A stretch of 62,503 nt of DNA from Deltaproteobacteria bacterium (GCA_016218765.1 JACRCZ010000099.1:1-62503), one strand, 5' to 3'; shown: positions 1 through 8,218, counted from the first letter of the stretch. The notes: a model not told the origin generated them from the sequence alone. Numbers and translations: made by a program.

Positions 1-285
1 CTCGCGCGCCGCACGGACGGCGTCGGGGCCCTGGGCGACGATGCGCAGCGTCGAGCCGCGCACCGCGGCGAGCGTCAGCAGCTCCAGGATGCTCTTGCCG
101 TCCGCGGTCGCCCCGCCCGCCTCGACCCGCACCTCGGCGCGGAAACGCTGCGCCGTGCGGACGAAGACGGAGGCCGCGCGAACGTGGAGCCCCGGCCGGT
201 GCTCCAGGAGACAGGACGACTCGGCCCGCGGCGCCGCCGCCGGGGTCCGGGCGCCCTCCTTGCGGCCGGGACCGGAGCCGCTCAA
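1..285 (-). CDS. ptsH: HPr-like phosphocarrier protein (3' end cut by window edge)
   Basis: This is a phosphocarrier of the phosphotransferase system. It would take phosphate from enzyme I on a histidine, pass it to EIIA proteins, and be a serine-phosphorylation target of HPr kinase. The visible part reads RPGLHVRAASVFVRTAQRF, which matches the HPr active-site region GLHARPA with the histidine kept, and later GKSILELLTLAAVRGS, which matches the regulatory-serine helix. I chose a TTG start that overlaps the rapZ stop codon (TTGA), preceded by a G-rich stretch; no ATG or GTG is available in frame before the active site. That gives an unusual N-terminal extension of about 28 residues before the usual HPr start. 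The C-terminus lies outside the window. It is the last visible gene of the rpoN-hpf-ptsN-hprK-rapZ operon. Family assignment is firm; the exact start is not. Confidence 0.85.
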   Translation of the reverse strand, partial: MSGSGPGRKEGARTPAAAPRAESSCLLEHRPGLHVRAASVFVRTAQRFRAEVRVEAGGATADGKSILELLTLAAVRGSTLRIVAQGPDAVRAARE

Positions 286-1184
286 CCGCTGCCCCCCCCG
301 CCCTCGCGCGTCACATCGCGGTGCCGGACCTCCACCGGCTGCACCGGCAGCCGCGCCGCCAGCGCCTCGGCCAGCGCGACCGAGCGGTGGCGGCCGCCCG
401 TGCAGCCGATGGCGATGGTCAGGTAGCTGCGGCCGTCGCGGACGTAGTGCGGCAGGAGGCGCGCGAACATCGCCGCCACCGTGTCCAGGAACCACCGCGC
501 CTCCTCGCCGCTCGTGACGAACGCCGCGACCCGCGGATCGGTCCCCGGCAGCGCGCGCAGCTCGTCGACGAAGTACGGGTTGGGCAGGAAGCGCGCGTCG
601 AGGACGACGTCCGCATCGATGGGCACGCCGAACGTGAAGCCGAAGGAGAGGACGCGCACGACGAGCCCCCGGGAAGGGTCGGCGCCGCGGCTCAAGTGAT
701 CGATGATCTTCCGGCGCAGCTCGTGGACGGTGAGGTCCGAGGTGTCCAGGACGCGGTCGGCGACGGCGCGCATCGGCGCCAGCTCCGCCCTCTCGCAGCG
801 CACCCCCGCCAGCACCTCGCCCTCCGGCGACAGCGGGTGCGGCCGCCGGGTCGAGCTGAACCGCCGCAGGAGCGCCTCGTCCCGCGCGTCCAGGAAGAGG
901 ATCTCCACCTTGTGCCCCGCGGCGCGCAGCTCCGCGATCGCCTGCGGGAACCCCGCCAGGAAGCTCTTCTCCCGCGCATCGATGCCCAGCGCCACGCCGC
1001 GCACGTCGCCGCGCCCGGCGCAGATGCGGACGAGGTGGGCGACGAGCAGCGTGGGCAGGTTGTCGACGCAGAACCAGCCCAGGTCCTCCAGGACGCGCAG
1101 CGCCGTCGACTTCCCGGAGCCCGACAACCCCGTGACGACGCGGACGTCGAGCGGTGCGGCGGACGCGGGGACCCCGCTGCTCAC
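282..1184 (-). CDS. rapZ: RapZ-type nucleotide-binding regulator (YvcJ/YhbJ family)
   Basis: RapZ proteins are P-loop ATPases/GTPases; in Escherichia coli RapZ is an RNase adaptor controlling glucosamine-6-phosphate synthase through small RNAs, and in other phyla its target is unknown. The 300-residue product has a P-loop GLSGSGKS at residues 19-26, the central SFGFTFGVP segment, and the C-terminal signature GCTGGRHRSV that marks the family. The GTG start overlaps the hprK stop codon (GTGA), and the stop overlaps the ptsH start, so the three genes look translationally coupled. The length fits the family (about 285-300 residues); a longer frame running upstream is only the shadow of hprK. The context with hprK, ptsN and ptsH suggests a role in PTS-linked nitrogen/carbon or envelope control. 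Confidence 0.93.
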   Translation of the reverse strand: MSSGVPASAAPLDVRVVTGLSGSGKSTALRVLEDLGWFCVDNLPTLLVAHLVRICAGRGDVRGVALGIDAREKSFLAGFPQAIAELRAAGHKVEILFLDARDEALLRRFSSTRRPHPLSPEGEVLAGVRCERAELAPMRAVADRVLDTSDLTVHELRRKIIDHLSRGADPSRGLVVRVLSFGFTFGVPIDADVVLDARFLPNPYFVDELRALPGTDPRVAAFVTSGEEARWFLDTVAAMFARLLPHYVRDGRSYLTIAIGCTGGRHRSVALAEALAARLPVQPVEVRHRDVTREGGGGSG

Positions 1185-2173
1185 TCGTCCCCCCCTCCCC
1201 CGTCCGTGTCGGCCGGGGGCCGGCGCGAGGTGCGCCGGACCTTGACGGCCGAGTCGACGCCGCGCCGCTTCAGCAGCTCGTTGCGCGCGATGGCCTCGAT
1301 CAACACGGGCATGACCCGACCCACGCGCGCGTACAGCCGCAGCCGCGGCACCTCGATGTCGAAGATGCGCTCGCACTCCTGCGCCGGGCTCGCCGCCTCG
1401 TCCCCCTCCCCCCCCGCCGCCGGCGGCGATTCGAAACGCAGCACCAGCTCGACGCGCTTGCGATCGCGGACGGCCGAGGCGCCGTAGAGGTCGTGGATGT
1501 TGAACACGCCGACGCCGCGGACGTCGAGGGTGTGGCGGTAGAGGTCGGGGGGGGCGCCGACCAGCACGCCGGGCGGATAGCGGCGGATCTCGACCTGGCC
1601 GTCGGCGACGAGCCGGTGCCCGCGGGTGACCAGCTCGAGCCCGCACTGGCTCTTGCCGATGCCCGCCGGCCCGGTGATGAGGCAGCCGACGCCCAGGACG
1701 TCCACGAGCACGCCGCGCTGGACGACGACCGGCAGCAGGGTCTCCGCCAGCACCTCGTGCAGCTCCTCGATGAACACGGAGCTGCGCAGGCCGGTGGCCA
1801 GGAGCGCCACGCCGGCCTCGCGCGCGGCATCGACCACGGCGGGAGCCAGCTCGCCGCCGCGCGTGACGACGATGGCGGCGGGGCCGCGCGAGAGGACGTA
1901 ACGCACGGCCGCGAGCCGGCCCTCTTCGGGCAGCTCGTCCAGGTAGGTGTGCTCGGCGCCGCCGAAGACCTGGATGCGCCCGGGCGTGACGAGCTTGGCG
2001 TATCCGGCCAGCGCCAGGCCGGGTCGCTGGACGGTGGGATGCAGGATCTCGCGCTCGATGCCGGCGCTACCCGTCAGGGTCCGGAGCTGGAGGCGCGCGT
2101 AGCGCGGCGAGAGCAGCGTGCGGACCGGCACGGGCCGGCTGGGCGCCGGCGTTTCGTCAGGGGGACACGACAT
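1181..2173 (-). CDS. hprK: HPr kinase/phosphorylase
   Basis: HPr kinase/phosphorylase phosphorylates HPr on its regulatory serine using ATP or pyrophosphate and can reverse the reaction. The protein has an N-terminal domain of about 135 residues and a catalytic domain with the Walker A loop GPAGIGKS near residue 170, then VADGQVEIR and the family signature RGVGVFNIHDLYG. I prefer the ATG at 2173 because an AGGTG element sits six bases before it; a GTG at 2182 is also in frame. Both starts overlap the 3' end of ptsN. It is followed by rapZ and ptsH with overlapping codons, so kinase and substrate are co-expressed. The usual VADD motif reads VADG here, a small departure from the family that should not affect the call. 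Confidence 0.93.
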   Translation of the reverse strand: MSCPPDETPAPSRPVPVRTLLSPRYARLQLRTLTGSAGIEREILHPTVQRPGLALAGYAKLVTPGRIQVFGGAEHTYLDELPEEGRLAAVRYVLSRGPAAIVVTRGGELAPAVVDAAREAGVALLATGLRSSVFIEELHEVLAETLLPVVVQRGVLVDVLGVGCLITGPAGIGKSQCGLELVTRGHRLVADGQVEIRRYPPGVLVGAPPDLYRHTLDVRGVGVFNIHDLYGASAVRDRKRVELVLRFESPPAAGGEGDEAASPAQECERIFDIEVPRLRLYARVGRVMPVLIEAIARNELLKRRGVDSAVKVRRTSRRPPADTDGGGGDE

Positions 2174-2633
2174 GCAGCTCACCTATCAGCCCGATGACCG
2201 TGGCGGCATCGGGCGCGTCGAGCAGCGCGGCGCGCACGGCCGGGTCGCGCAGCTTGCGGGAGAGGACGCCCAGGAGCAGGAGGTGCCCGCCGACCGAATC
2301 GGGGGGCACGATCAGGGCGACGACGATGCGCGTGGGACGGCCGTCGAGGGCGCCCAGGTCGGCGCCGGCGCCGCGCAGGACCGCGACCGCGGTGCGCGCG
2401 GCCGGCAGTCCGTCGAGCTTGACGTGCGGGAAGGCGACGCCGTCGCCCACGGCCGTGGACGCCACCCGCTCGCGCTGCAGCAGGGCCTCGCAGACGGTCT
2501 CGGGCTCCAGGCCCGGTCCGAGGCTTGGGGTGCAGAGGAGGCCGGCGACGAGGCGCAGGACGTCCTCGCGAGCGGCGACAGGGTGGTCGACGAGCGCGAT
2601 CCGCGCGGGATCGAGGGTATCGGCGAGGTTCAT
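2157..2633 (-). CDS. ptsN: PTS EIIA domain protein of the nitrogen-PTS/fructose type (PtsN-like)
   Basis: This is a soluble EIIA protein (158 residues) that would be phosphorylated by HPr and act by binding partners rather than by sugar transport. The active-site region reads GDGVAFPHVKL, with the phospho-accepting histidine near residue 68, matching the G-x-A-x-PH motif of EIIA-Ntr and EIIA-Fru. No EIIB or EIIC membrane domain lies nearby, which supports a regulatory PTS. The gene follows hpf by 9 bases and overlaps hprK. Position in the rpoN-hpf-ptsN block is the same as in many proteobacteria. No strong Shine-Dalgarno sequence is visible, so translation may depend on coupling to hpf. Confidence 0.9.
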   Translation of the reverse strand: MNLADTLDPARIALVDHPVAAREDVLRLVAGLLCTPSLGPGLEPETVCEALLQRERVASTAVGDGVAFPHVKLDGLPAARTAVAVLRGAGADLGALDGRPTRIVVALIVPPDSVGGHLLLLGVLSRKLRDPAVRAALLDAPDAATVIGLIGELHVVSP

Positions 2634-2642
2634 GCGAAGTGT

Positions 2643-2921
2643 TCAGGGCACCCGCTTGGCCTTCCTCACCTGCTTCTCGATGCGGTCCACGGCACGGTCC
2701 ACCGACGCGTACATGTCGTCGGAAGACTCGCTGCTCTTGAAGGTCCGGCCGCTGCCGGAGATCGTGACGTCGCAACCCTGGAGATGGCGCTCCGTCGAGA
2801 GCACGACGGCGGCGTCCGCCGGGCCCGGCAGGAACTTCTGCACCCGCCCGACCTTTTCCTCGATGTACTGTTTGAGCGCCTCGGTCGGTTCCAAGTGGCG
2901 GAACGTGATCGAAATCTTCAT
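2643..2921 (-). CDS. hpf: Short ribosome hibernation promoting factor (HPF/RaiA family)
   Basis: This 92-residue protein belongs to the short HPF/YfiA group that binds the 30S subunit at the tRNA and mRNA sites and inactivates ribosomes in stationary phase. It begins MKISITFRHLEPTEALKQYI, has the central VVLSTERHLQGCDVTISG strand pair, and ends with a basic helix (RIEKQVRKAKRVP), all typical of the family. It lacks the C-terminal dimerisation domain of long HPF, so dimer formation would need another factor. A strong GAGGAGG ribosome binding site lies about 9 bases before the ATG. The gene sits 22 bases after rpoN, the conserved arrangement in proteobacteria. Confidence 0.95.
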   Translation of the reverse strand: MKISITFRHLEPTEALKQYIEEKVGRVQKFLPGPADAAVVLSTERHLQGCDVTISGSGRTFKSSESSDDMYASVDRAVDRIEKQVRKAKRVP

Positions 2922-2943
2922 GCGTTGCGCCTCCTCTCGCCGG

Positions 2944-4491
2944 TCAGAAGTACTTCTTCCGGCGCGACGAACTGAGGATATTCATGCTCTCGCGGTACTT
3001 CGCGACCGTGCGGCGGGCGATGACGATGCCCTTGTCCGCGAGCAGCTTCACGATCTGCTGGTCCGAGAAGGGCTCCTTGCCGTCCTCCCCGGCGATAATC
3101 TGCTTGATCTCGATGCGCACCGACTCGGACGCGATGTCCTCCTCGTCGAGCCGCCGGATGCGCGAGTTGAAGAAGTACTTCAGCTCGAAGACGCCGTGCG
3201 GCGTCTGGACGTACTTGCTCGTCGTCACGCGCCCGATCGTCGACTCGTGCATCCCCAGGTCGTCCGCGATGTCCTTCAGGATCATCGGTCGCAGCTCCGC
3301 CGAGCCGCGCTCGAAGAAATCGCGCTGCCGCTCCACGATCCGCTCCGTCACCCGGAGCAGCGTCTGCTGCCGCTGGTTGATGCTGCGGATCAGCCACTGC
3401 GCGCTGCGGACTTTGCCCCGCACGTACTCGCGCGCGGTCGGGTCGCGGCGGATGACGTCGCGGTAGTAGCGCGCGATGCGCAGCCGCGGCAGCCCGTCGT
3501 CGTTCACCGACACCTGCCAGCTCCCGTCCGCCGCCCTCCGCACCTCGACGTCCGGCACGATCGACTCCGGCTCCTCGGAGACGAAGGCCCGTCCCGGCCG
3601 GGGCTCGAGCGTCCCGATCAGCTCGGTCGCCGCGTAGACGTCCTCGACGTCCAGCCCCACCGCCTTCGCGATCGCGGGGTAGTTGCGCTTCTCGATGTCC
3701 CCCAGGTGCTTGTCGATGATCTCCACCAGCGTCGGCTCGAGCTTGAGCACGTCCGCCTGGGCCAGGAGGCACTCGCGCAGGTCCCGCGCCGCCACCCCCA
3801 CGGGGTCCATGTGCTGCAGCTCCCGCAGCACCTCCTCGGCCTCGTCCAGCTCCAGCCCCGCCTCGTCCGCCAGGTCGTCCAGCGACGGTACCGCGTGGTA
3901 GGCGCCCTTCTCGTCATAGTAGCCCCGGAAGTACCCGTCGCGGTCGAGGTTCCCCAGCACCGACAGCGCCAGCGTCTCCTCGGCAGCCGTGAACTCGGAC
4001 AGCCGGACCTGCCACGCCACGTGGTCGAACAGGGTCCCCCGCTGCACATAGCGCGTGTCGTGGTCCTGCGGCAGCTCCTCCGAGGCATCGTGCCGGATGA
4101 ACGGCGGCGGCTCCCCCCGGGACTGGTTCTCCAGGTACCGGTCCAGATCCACGTCCTTCATCGCGGATTGGGACACCTCGGTACCCCGGGACTCGGGCAG
4201 GATCTCCTGCACCCGCTCCGCCCAATCCCCCTCCTGGGCCGCAGCGAGCAGTCCGGGCTCAGGCGCGGGCGCGGCGGCTTCCCCCTTCTCGCCCCCGTCG
4301 GCCCGCTCGGACGACTCCTCTTTCCCGTCCGTGTTCTCGTCCAGGAACGGATTCTCTACCAATTCCTGCTGCACGTGTTCCTGCAGCTCGAGCCGGGACA
4401 ACTGCAGCAGCTTGATGGCGAGCTGCAGCTGCGGCGTCATCACCAGGCTCTGGGTCAGGCGGAGCTGCTGCCGGATCTCGATCCCCACCAT
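2944..4491 (-). CDS. rpoN: RNA polymerase sigma-54 factor
   Basis: Sigma-54 directs RNA polymerase to -24/-12 promoters that need an enhancer-binding ATPase. The 515-residue protein starts with the glutamine- and leucine-rich activator-interacting region (QQLRLTQSLVMTPQLQLAIK), then an acidic linker of about 35 residues, the core-binding domain, a helix-turn-helix and, near the C-terminus, the RpoN box ARRTVAKYRE. Length is in the normal range. I use the ATG at 4491; a TTG at 4494 is directly in front of it. There is no Shine-Dalgarno sequence: a TATACT hexamer ends only six bases before the TTG, so the message may be leaderless if transcribed from there. Between this gene and its usual neighbour lptB lies an unrelated lipoprotein gene. 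Confidence 0.96.
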   Translation of the reverse strand: MVGIEIRQQLRLTQSLVMTPQLQLAIKLLQLSRLELQEHVQQELVENPFLDENTDGKEESSERADGGEKGEAAAPAPEPGLLAAAQEGDWAERVQEILPESRGTEVSQSAMKDVDLDRYLENQSRGEPPPFIRHDASEELPQDHDTRYVQRGTLFDHVAWQVRLSEFTAAEETLALSVLGNLDRDGYFRGYYDEKGAYHAVPSLDDLADEAGLELDEAEEVLRELQHMDPVGVAARDLRECLLAQADVLKLEPTLVEIIDKHLGDIEKRNYPAIAKAVGLDVEDVYAATELIGTLEPRPGRAFVSEEPESIVPDVEVRRAADGSWQVSVNDDGLPRLRIARYYRDVIRRDPTAREYVRGKVRSAQWLIRSINQRQQTLLRVTERIVERQRDFFERGSAELRPMILKDIADDLGMHESTIGRVTTSKYVQTPHGVFELKYFFNSRIRRLDEEDIASESVRIEIKQIIAGEDGKEPFSDQQIVKLLADKGIVIARRTVAKYRESMNILSSSRRKKYF

Positions 4492-4500
4492 CAACGCCCG

Positions 4501-4529
4501 AGTATAGACATGCCGGCCCCGGTTGGGAA
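4501..4529 (-). promoter_or_regulatory. Putative sigma-70 promoter of rpoN
   Basis: On the minus strand, TTCCCA (4529-4524) and TATACT (4506-4501) are 17 bp apart. The -10 ends six bases before a TTG and nine before the ATG of rpoN, which would give a leaderless or near-leaderless transcript independent of the upstream lipoprotein gene. The -35 match is weak. Confidence 0.45.
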
Positions 4530-4548
4530 GCGGGTCGGCATCTTTTTT
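4510..4548 (+). terminator. Intrinsic-terminator-like hairpin facing the plus strand
   Basis: Ten-base arms at 4510-4519 and 4532-4541 pair fully (one G-U), with a 12-base loop, followed by TCTTTTTT. In this orientation it would stop plus-strand transcription, yet both flanking genes (rpoN and the VWA lipoprotein) are on the minus strand. It may block antisense transcription into the lipoprotein gene, or be a remnant of the insertion that put that gene here. Read on the minus strand the hairpin is preceded, not followed, by the A/T run. Confidence 0.6.
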
Positions 4549-4606
4549 GCGTACGAAGGCCGCGGACCCCCGACCGAACGACGGCGCGCTCTTCGCATGA
4601 CCGGCG

Positions 4607-6556
4607 CTACCGACGGCACCGCAGCGTCGCGAACGAGCTCTCGGGATCGATCAGCTCCTCCCTGCCCGGGTTGTGGAACCGCAGGTTGCTGCAGCCCCCG
4701 TACCACGCACCCGGCAGGTAGTACCACCCGGCGGCCGACGGCACGAGGGAGTCCCCGCAGTGCTCCGCGAACGGATTGCGGGGCGCCTGCCGGACCAGGC
4801 AGCGGCGACGCTCGAAACCCGCCGACCCCTCCGTCCCCAGGTCGCGCAACAGCGGCGTGCACGCCTCCCCCGTCACCGGGTTCCGGCACGGCCGCAGCAC
4901 GTCCAGCGACTCGGGCGACGCCGCCGGACACCACTCCTGCGGACAGCCCGGATCGAACTCGCACGGCCGGTCCGAGTTGAGCGTCTCGAAGAGGTAGCAG
5001 CTCGTCATGCAGGTCGCCGGATCGAACGGCAGCGGCTCCACGCAGACCGTGTCGTCCGCGATGCTGTCCACGATCTCGCTCGTGATCCCGCGAATGGCCC
5101 CCGTCCAGTCGCTCTTGCAGATGGAATCCACATAGGTCCTCCCGCCGCCCTTCACCCAGTCGACCGCGAGCTGGACCAGGCGCCGGGGCGGATAGGAACT
5201 CCCCATGGTGGTGTTGCACGTGGGGACGAGCACCGCCGGATCCGTCGGGTCCACCCGCTCCTGCATCGCGGGAAGATCGAGGCACGCCTCGATCGACTCC
5301 CCCGAACCGACGCATTCGGGTGCGTCCGGCGGCACGCCGGCGATCACGCCCAGCACGACGCTGCCCAGGCGGCCGGGGAGGAGGCGCTGGAACGAGCGGA
5401 GGTAGTCAGCGATCGGGATGACGAACTCCGGGTAGAGGAAGCAGCGAAGGTTGATGTGTCCCAGATGGTCCCCGCTCGGGTCGAACATCTCGGGATGGGC
5501 CGGATCGACCGAGCAGTCCTCCTCGTCCGTGACGAGGATCATCGCGACCATCGAGTCGGGTCGCAGGAATCCCTCGTTGCACCCGCCGGGCGCAGCATTC
5601 TCGAAAAGCGCCTTGTCCACCGCCTTGAGCGGCTGCTCGAACCCGCACCCGCTCGTGCCCAGCGTCGCGATGCACGCGACGTCGTGTGCCAGCTCCTCGA
5701 CACCGTACGACTCGGCGGTCGCCGGGTCCCGGGAGAGAAACGCCGGATATTCCGCCTCGCAGTCGAGAACCGACGGGCTGGGCCGGCTGAGCATGCAGCC
5801 GTCGTCCCCGCGCTCGGAGTCGGAACATGTCGACACGCGAAAACCCATCGTACCCATGTCCGTCGAGACGACGCCGACGTTGATGTCCTCGACGGCAGGA
5901 TGGTCGGGTCGGCCGTCTCCGTCGGAATCCGCGGGGTCGATCAGCTCCATGATCATCTCGACGATGCGGTGCGCGAACGACTCCTGTTCCTGGCTCATCG
6001 AACCCGAGTTGTCCATGAGGATCAGGAGATCGAGCTTGTTCGTCGCCGGCTCCCAGACCCACTCGTCGCGCCAGGAGACGCCGCCGTCCGTCTCGCCGTC
6101 GCCCTCCGAATCCGGCTCCGCGTCGGCGTCGGTGGGCGCATCCTCGTCGCCGTCGCTGAACGAGTCCTCAACGACGTCGGGCGTCGACCCGCCGTCGCCC
6201 GGCGGCCCGTCCCGCAGGCACCACAACCCGCTCTCGTCGACGTGCCACCCGGGGAAGCACGAGCAGACGGCCGCGCCGTCAGCCGACCTTCCGCAGTACC
6301 CATACCCCCCGCAGTCGACCCCTTCGCACGGGTTCGCCGCGTCGTTCGCCGTGCACTCGAGTCCCCCGCCCGTCGGATGGTACCCCGCCTGGCAGACGCA
6401 GTAGGCGCCCGTGTCGTACGGCAGCTCCTCGCAGCGCCCGACGCCCGAGCAGTCCACGCCGTCGCAGGGATGCCGGGTGCCGCAGTCGCACCCGCCGAGG
6501 ACGAGAAGAACCCACAGCGAACGGACCGCCCCGCGCCTGCTCGTGGCCTTGCCCAT
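4607..6556 (-). CDS. Surface-type lipoprotein with EGF-like repeats and a von Willebrand A domain
   Basis: The 649-residue product starts with a lipoprotein signal (LWVLLVLGGC), then two cysteine-rich EGF-like segments (CDGVDCSGVGRCEELP and CEGVDCGGYGYCG), an acidic Asp/Glu-rich tether of about 50 residues, and a von Willebrand A domain whose MIDAS motif DNSGSM lies near residue 180. The C-terminal part has more than ten paired cysteines. VWA domains bind metal and mediate protein contacts; the role here is unknown, probably adhesion or assembly at the cell surface. The ATG at 6556 has a GGGAGG ribosome binding site. Upstream, TGCTACCAT resembles an extended -10. The gene interrupts the normally adjacent lptB and rpoN, so it was probably inserted. 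Function is not assigned beyond domain content. Confidence 0.85.
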   Translation of the reverse strand: MGKATSRRGAVRSLWVLLVLGGCDCGTRHPCDGVDCSGVGRCEELPYDTGAYCVCQAGYHPTGGGLECTANDAANPCEGVDCGGYGYCGRSADGAAVCSCFPGWHVDESGLWCLRDGPPGDGGSTPDVVEDSFSDGDEDAPTDADAEPDSEGDGETDGGVSWRDEWVWEPATNKLDLLILMDNSGSMSQEQESFAHRIVEMIMELIDPADSDGDGRPDHPAVEDINVGVVSTDMGTMGFRVSTCSDSERGDDGCMLSRPSPSVLDCEAEYPAFLSRDPATAESYGVEELAHDVACIATLGTSGCGFEQPLKAVDKALFENAAPGGCNEGFLRPDSMVAMILVTDEEDCSVDPAHPEMFDPSGDHLGHINLRCFLYPEFVIPIADYLRSFQRLLPGRLGSVVLGVIAGVPPDAPECVGSGESIEACLDLPAMQERVDPTDPAVLVPTCNTTMGSSYPPRRLVQLAVDWVKGGGRTYVDSICKSDWTGAIRGITSEIVDSIADDTVCVEPLPFDPATCMTSCYLFETLNSDRPCEFDPGCPQEWCPAASPESLDVLRPCRNPVTGEACTPLLRDLGTEGSAGFERRRCLVRQAPRNPFAEHCGDSLVPSAAGWYYLPGAWYGGCSNLRFHNPGREELIDPESSFATLRCRR

Positions 6557-6670
6557 CTCGTGACCTCCCGAAGCAGGATGGTAGCACAACCTCAGCGCCG
6601 GCAGCGAAGCGTCGCGAAGGAGAGCCACACGAAGGGCGAGCCGTCCACGTTCGGACCTGGTCCTTTTCCC

Positions 6671-6710
6671 CCTTTGCGAGCTTTGCGGCTCTTTGCGTCC
6701 TTTGCGCGAA
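6671..6710. repeat. Micro-tandem repeat, four 'CTTTGCG' units about 10 bp apart
   Basis: Four copies of CTTTGCG separated by three bases lie between the VWA lipoprotein gene and lptB. On the other strand it reads as CGCAAAG repeats, a phrase seen between genes in many bacteria with no known function. It belongs with the other short intergenic repeats in this window. Confidence 0.75.
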
Positions 6711-6723
6711 ATCCGGACCGCTC

Positions 6724-7485
6724 TCAGGAAGCCGACGTCCCCAGGTACAGCCTCCGCGCCTCGGGATCCCCTCGGATCGCCTCCGGCGTCCCGCTGCACG
6801 CCACCGCGCCGTCCACCAGGATGTGGATGCGGTCGCAGACCCTCATCGTCTCCGGCACGTTGTGGTCCGTCAGCAGTACCGCCACCCCCTCGGCCCGCAT
6901 CCCCGAGATCCGCCCGCGCAGATCCTCCGCCGCCAGCGGATCGACCCCCGCGAACGGCTCGTCCAGGAGAGCGACCCGCGGCCCCAACGCCAGCAGTCGC
7001 GCTATCTCCAATCGCCGCCGCTCGCCCCCCGAGAGCGTCCCGGCGGTCTGCTTCCCGAGCTGCGCCAGTCCCGCCCGCTCCAACGCCTCTTCCACCCGCG
7101 CTTTCGCGTCCTTGAAGCCGCGTTCCTCGAGCACCACCAGCACGTTTCCCGCGACGCTCAACCCTGCCAGGACCGACGGGTTCTGCGGCAGGTAACCGAG
7201 CCCCCGGCGCGCCCGCTCGTGCACCGGCAGTCGCCCGATCACCTCGCCCAGGAACCGGACCTCCCCCGCGTCCGCCGCCAGGAACCCCATCAGGATGCGG
7301 AACGCCGTCGTCTTTCCGGCCCCGTTCGGTCCCAGGAGTCCGACGACCTCGCCCGCGCCGACGGCCAGGTCGAGACCCTTGAGCACTTCCCTCCGCCCGA
7401 AGCTCCGCCGCAGACCCCGCGCTTCGAGCAACGGGTCGCCGGCCGCGTCCACCGGTGGAAGCCCTTCGGGACGGTCCTCGCTCAC
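6724..7485 (-). CDS. lptB: LPS export ABC transporter ATP-binding protein LptB
   Basis: LptB is the cytoplasmic ATPase of the LptBFGC complex that extracts lipopolysaccharide from the inner membrane and pushes it along the Lpt bridge. The 253-residue protein has Walker A GLLGPNGAGKTT near residue 50, a Q-loop (LGYLPQNPSVL), the ABC signature TLSGGERRRLEIAR, Walker B (VALLDEPFAGVDP) and the H-loop histidine (LLTDHNVPET). The DEPFAGVDP and DHNV wording is typical of LptB. The GTG start overlaps the lptA stop (GTGA), so the two are coupled. lptF, lptG and a separate lptC are not in the window. rpoN, the usual next gene, is displaced by a lipoprotein gene. Confidence 0.95.
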   Translation of the reverse strand: MSEDRPEGLPPVDAAGDPLLEARGLRRSFGRREVLKGLDLAVGAGEVVGLLGPNGAGKTTAFRILMGFLAADAGEVRFLGEVIGRLPVHERARRGLGYLPQNPSVLAGLSVAGNVLVVLEERGFKDAKARVEEALERAGLAQLGKQTAGTLSGGERRRLEIARLLALGPRVALLDEPFAGVDPLAAEDLRGRISGMRAEGVAVLLTDHNVPETMRVCDRIHILVDGAVACSGTPEAIRGDPEARRLYLGTSAS

Positions 7486-8183
7486 GGTCGCTGCACGCGG
7501 AACGTCCCGCGGACCTCCTCGACGGTCACCGTCTCCGCCTCGACGTCCAGGACGATACGCGCGCCCTCCAGGACCCCCATGTCGCCTTCCACGCGCGGCG
7601 ACTCGGTGAGCGTGAGCGAGTGCTCCTCGCCTTCGTACTGCGCCTTGCCCGCGGTGGCGACCAGCCCGGGCCGCTCGACGTGCACCGACCCGTCGGCGAC
7701 GAAATCCACGGTGCCTTCGTCGCGGTGATACCGGACCTCGAGCGTGTCGCAGGAGAGCCTCGTCTCGCCCAGCTCGACCTGCACGTCCCCCGAGAAGGAC
7801 GCTGCTCCGCCGCGCGAGTCGTAGCGCATGTGCCGCGCGCGCACGGAGAACGACTCCAGGTCGCTCGATGCCGGCTCGGCGGGCTCCTTCGCTGCGACGG
7901 TCGCGTCCTCTTTCGAGGAGTCCCGCCGGGTTGCGGTCAGATCGAGCGCCGCGTCATCGAACGTCCCCCCCACGTGCTCGGGGAACCCGGGGTCGAGGCT
8001 CGCCGCCCCCGCCCGCAGCTCCACCCGCTCCCCGCCCCCGCCCTCGAACGAGACGGCGAGCTCCTCGGCGACGGGCCGCTCGGCGCAGCCCGGCGCCGCC
8101 TGTGCCGGCTGCGTGCACCCCGCGGCCATCGGGGCCAGGGCTGCTGCCAACACCGTCGCGAAGCCGGCGCCGTTCGTCTTCAC
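7482..8183 (-). CDS. lptA: LptA/OstA-like periplasmic LPS bridge protein, lipoprotein form
   Basis: The protein (233 residues) carries an OstA/LptA beta-jellyroll region in its C-terminal half, with alternating strands such as ARHMRYDSRGGAASFSGDV and LSCDTLEVRYHRDEGTVDFV. It sits directly before and overlaps lptB, so it most likely forms the periplasmic LPS bridge. Unlike E. coli LptA, which has an ordinary signal peptide, this one has a lipobox-like LAPMAAGC near residue 23, suggesting a membrane-anchored form, and an extra N-terminal region of about 80 residues that could be an LptC-like part. The start is GTG with no Shine-Dalgarno; a -35/-10 pair ends six bases before it. LptC-LptA fusion is an alternative description. 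Confidence 0.78.
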   Translation of the reverse strand: MKTNGAGFATVLAAALAPMAAGCTQPAQAAPGCAERPVAEELAVSFEGGGGERVELRAGAASLDPGFPEHVGGTFDDAALDLTATRRDSSKEDATVAAKEPAEPASSDLESFSVRARHMRYDSRGGAASFSGDVQVELGETRLSCDTLEVRYHRDEGTVDFVADGSVHVERPGLVATAGKAQYEGEEHSLTLTESPRVEGDMGVLEGARIVLDVEAETVTVEEVRGTFRVQRP

Positions 8184-8189
8184 GTCGCT

Positions 8190-8218
8190 ACCCTGTCAGA
8201 TGCCGGCGACACGCGCAA
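8190..8218 (-). promoter_or_regulatory. Putative leaderless promoter of lptA-lptB
   Basis: Minus strand: TTGCGC (8218-8213), 17 bp spacer, CAGGGT (8195-8190), then six bases to the GTG start. The -10 is poor on its own, but the geometry is the same as at several other genes in the window. Confidence 0.4.
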
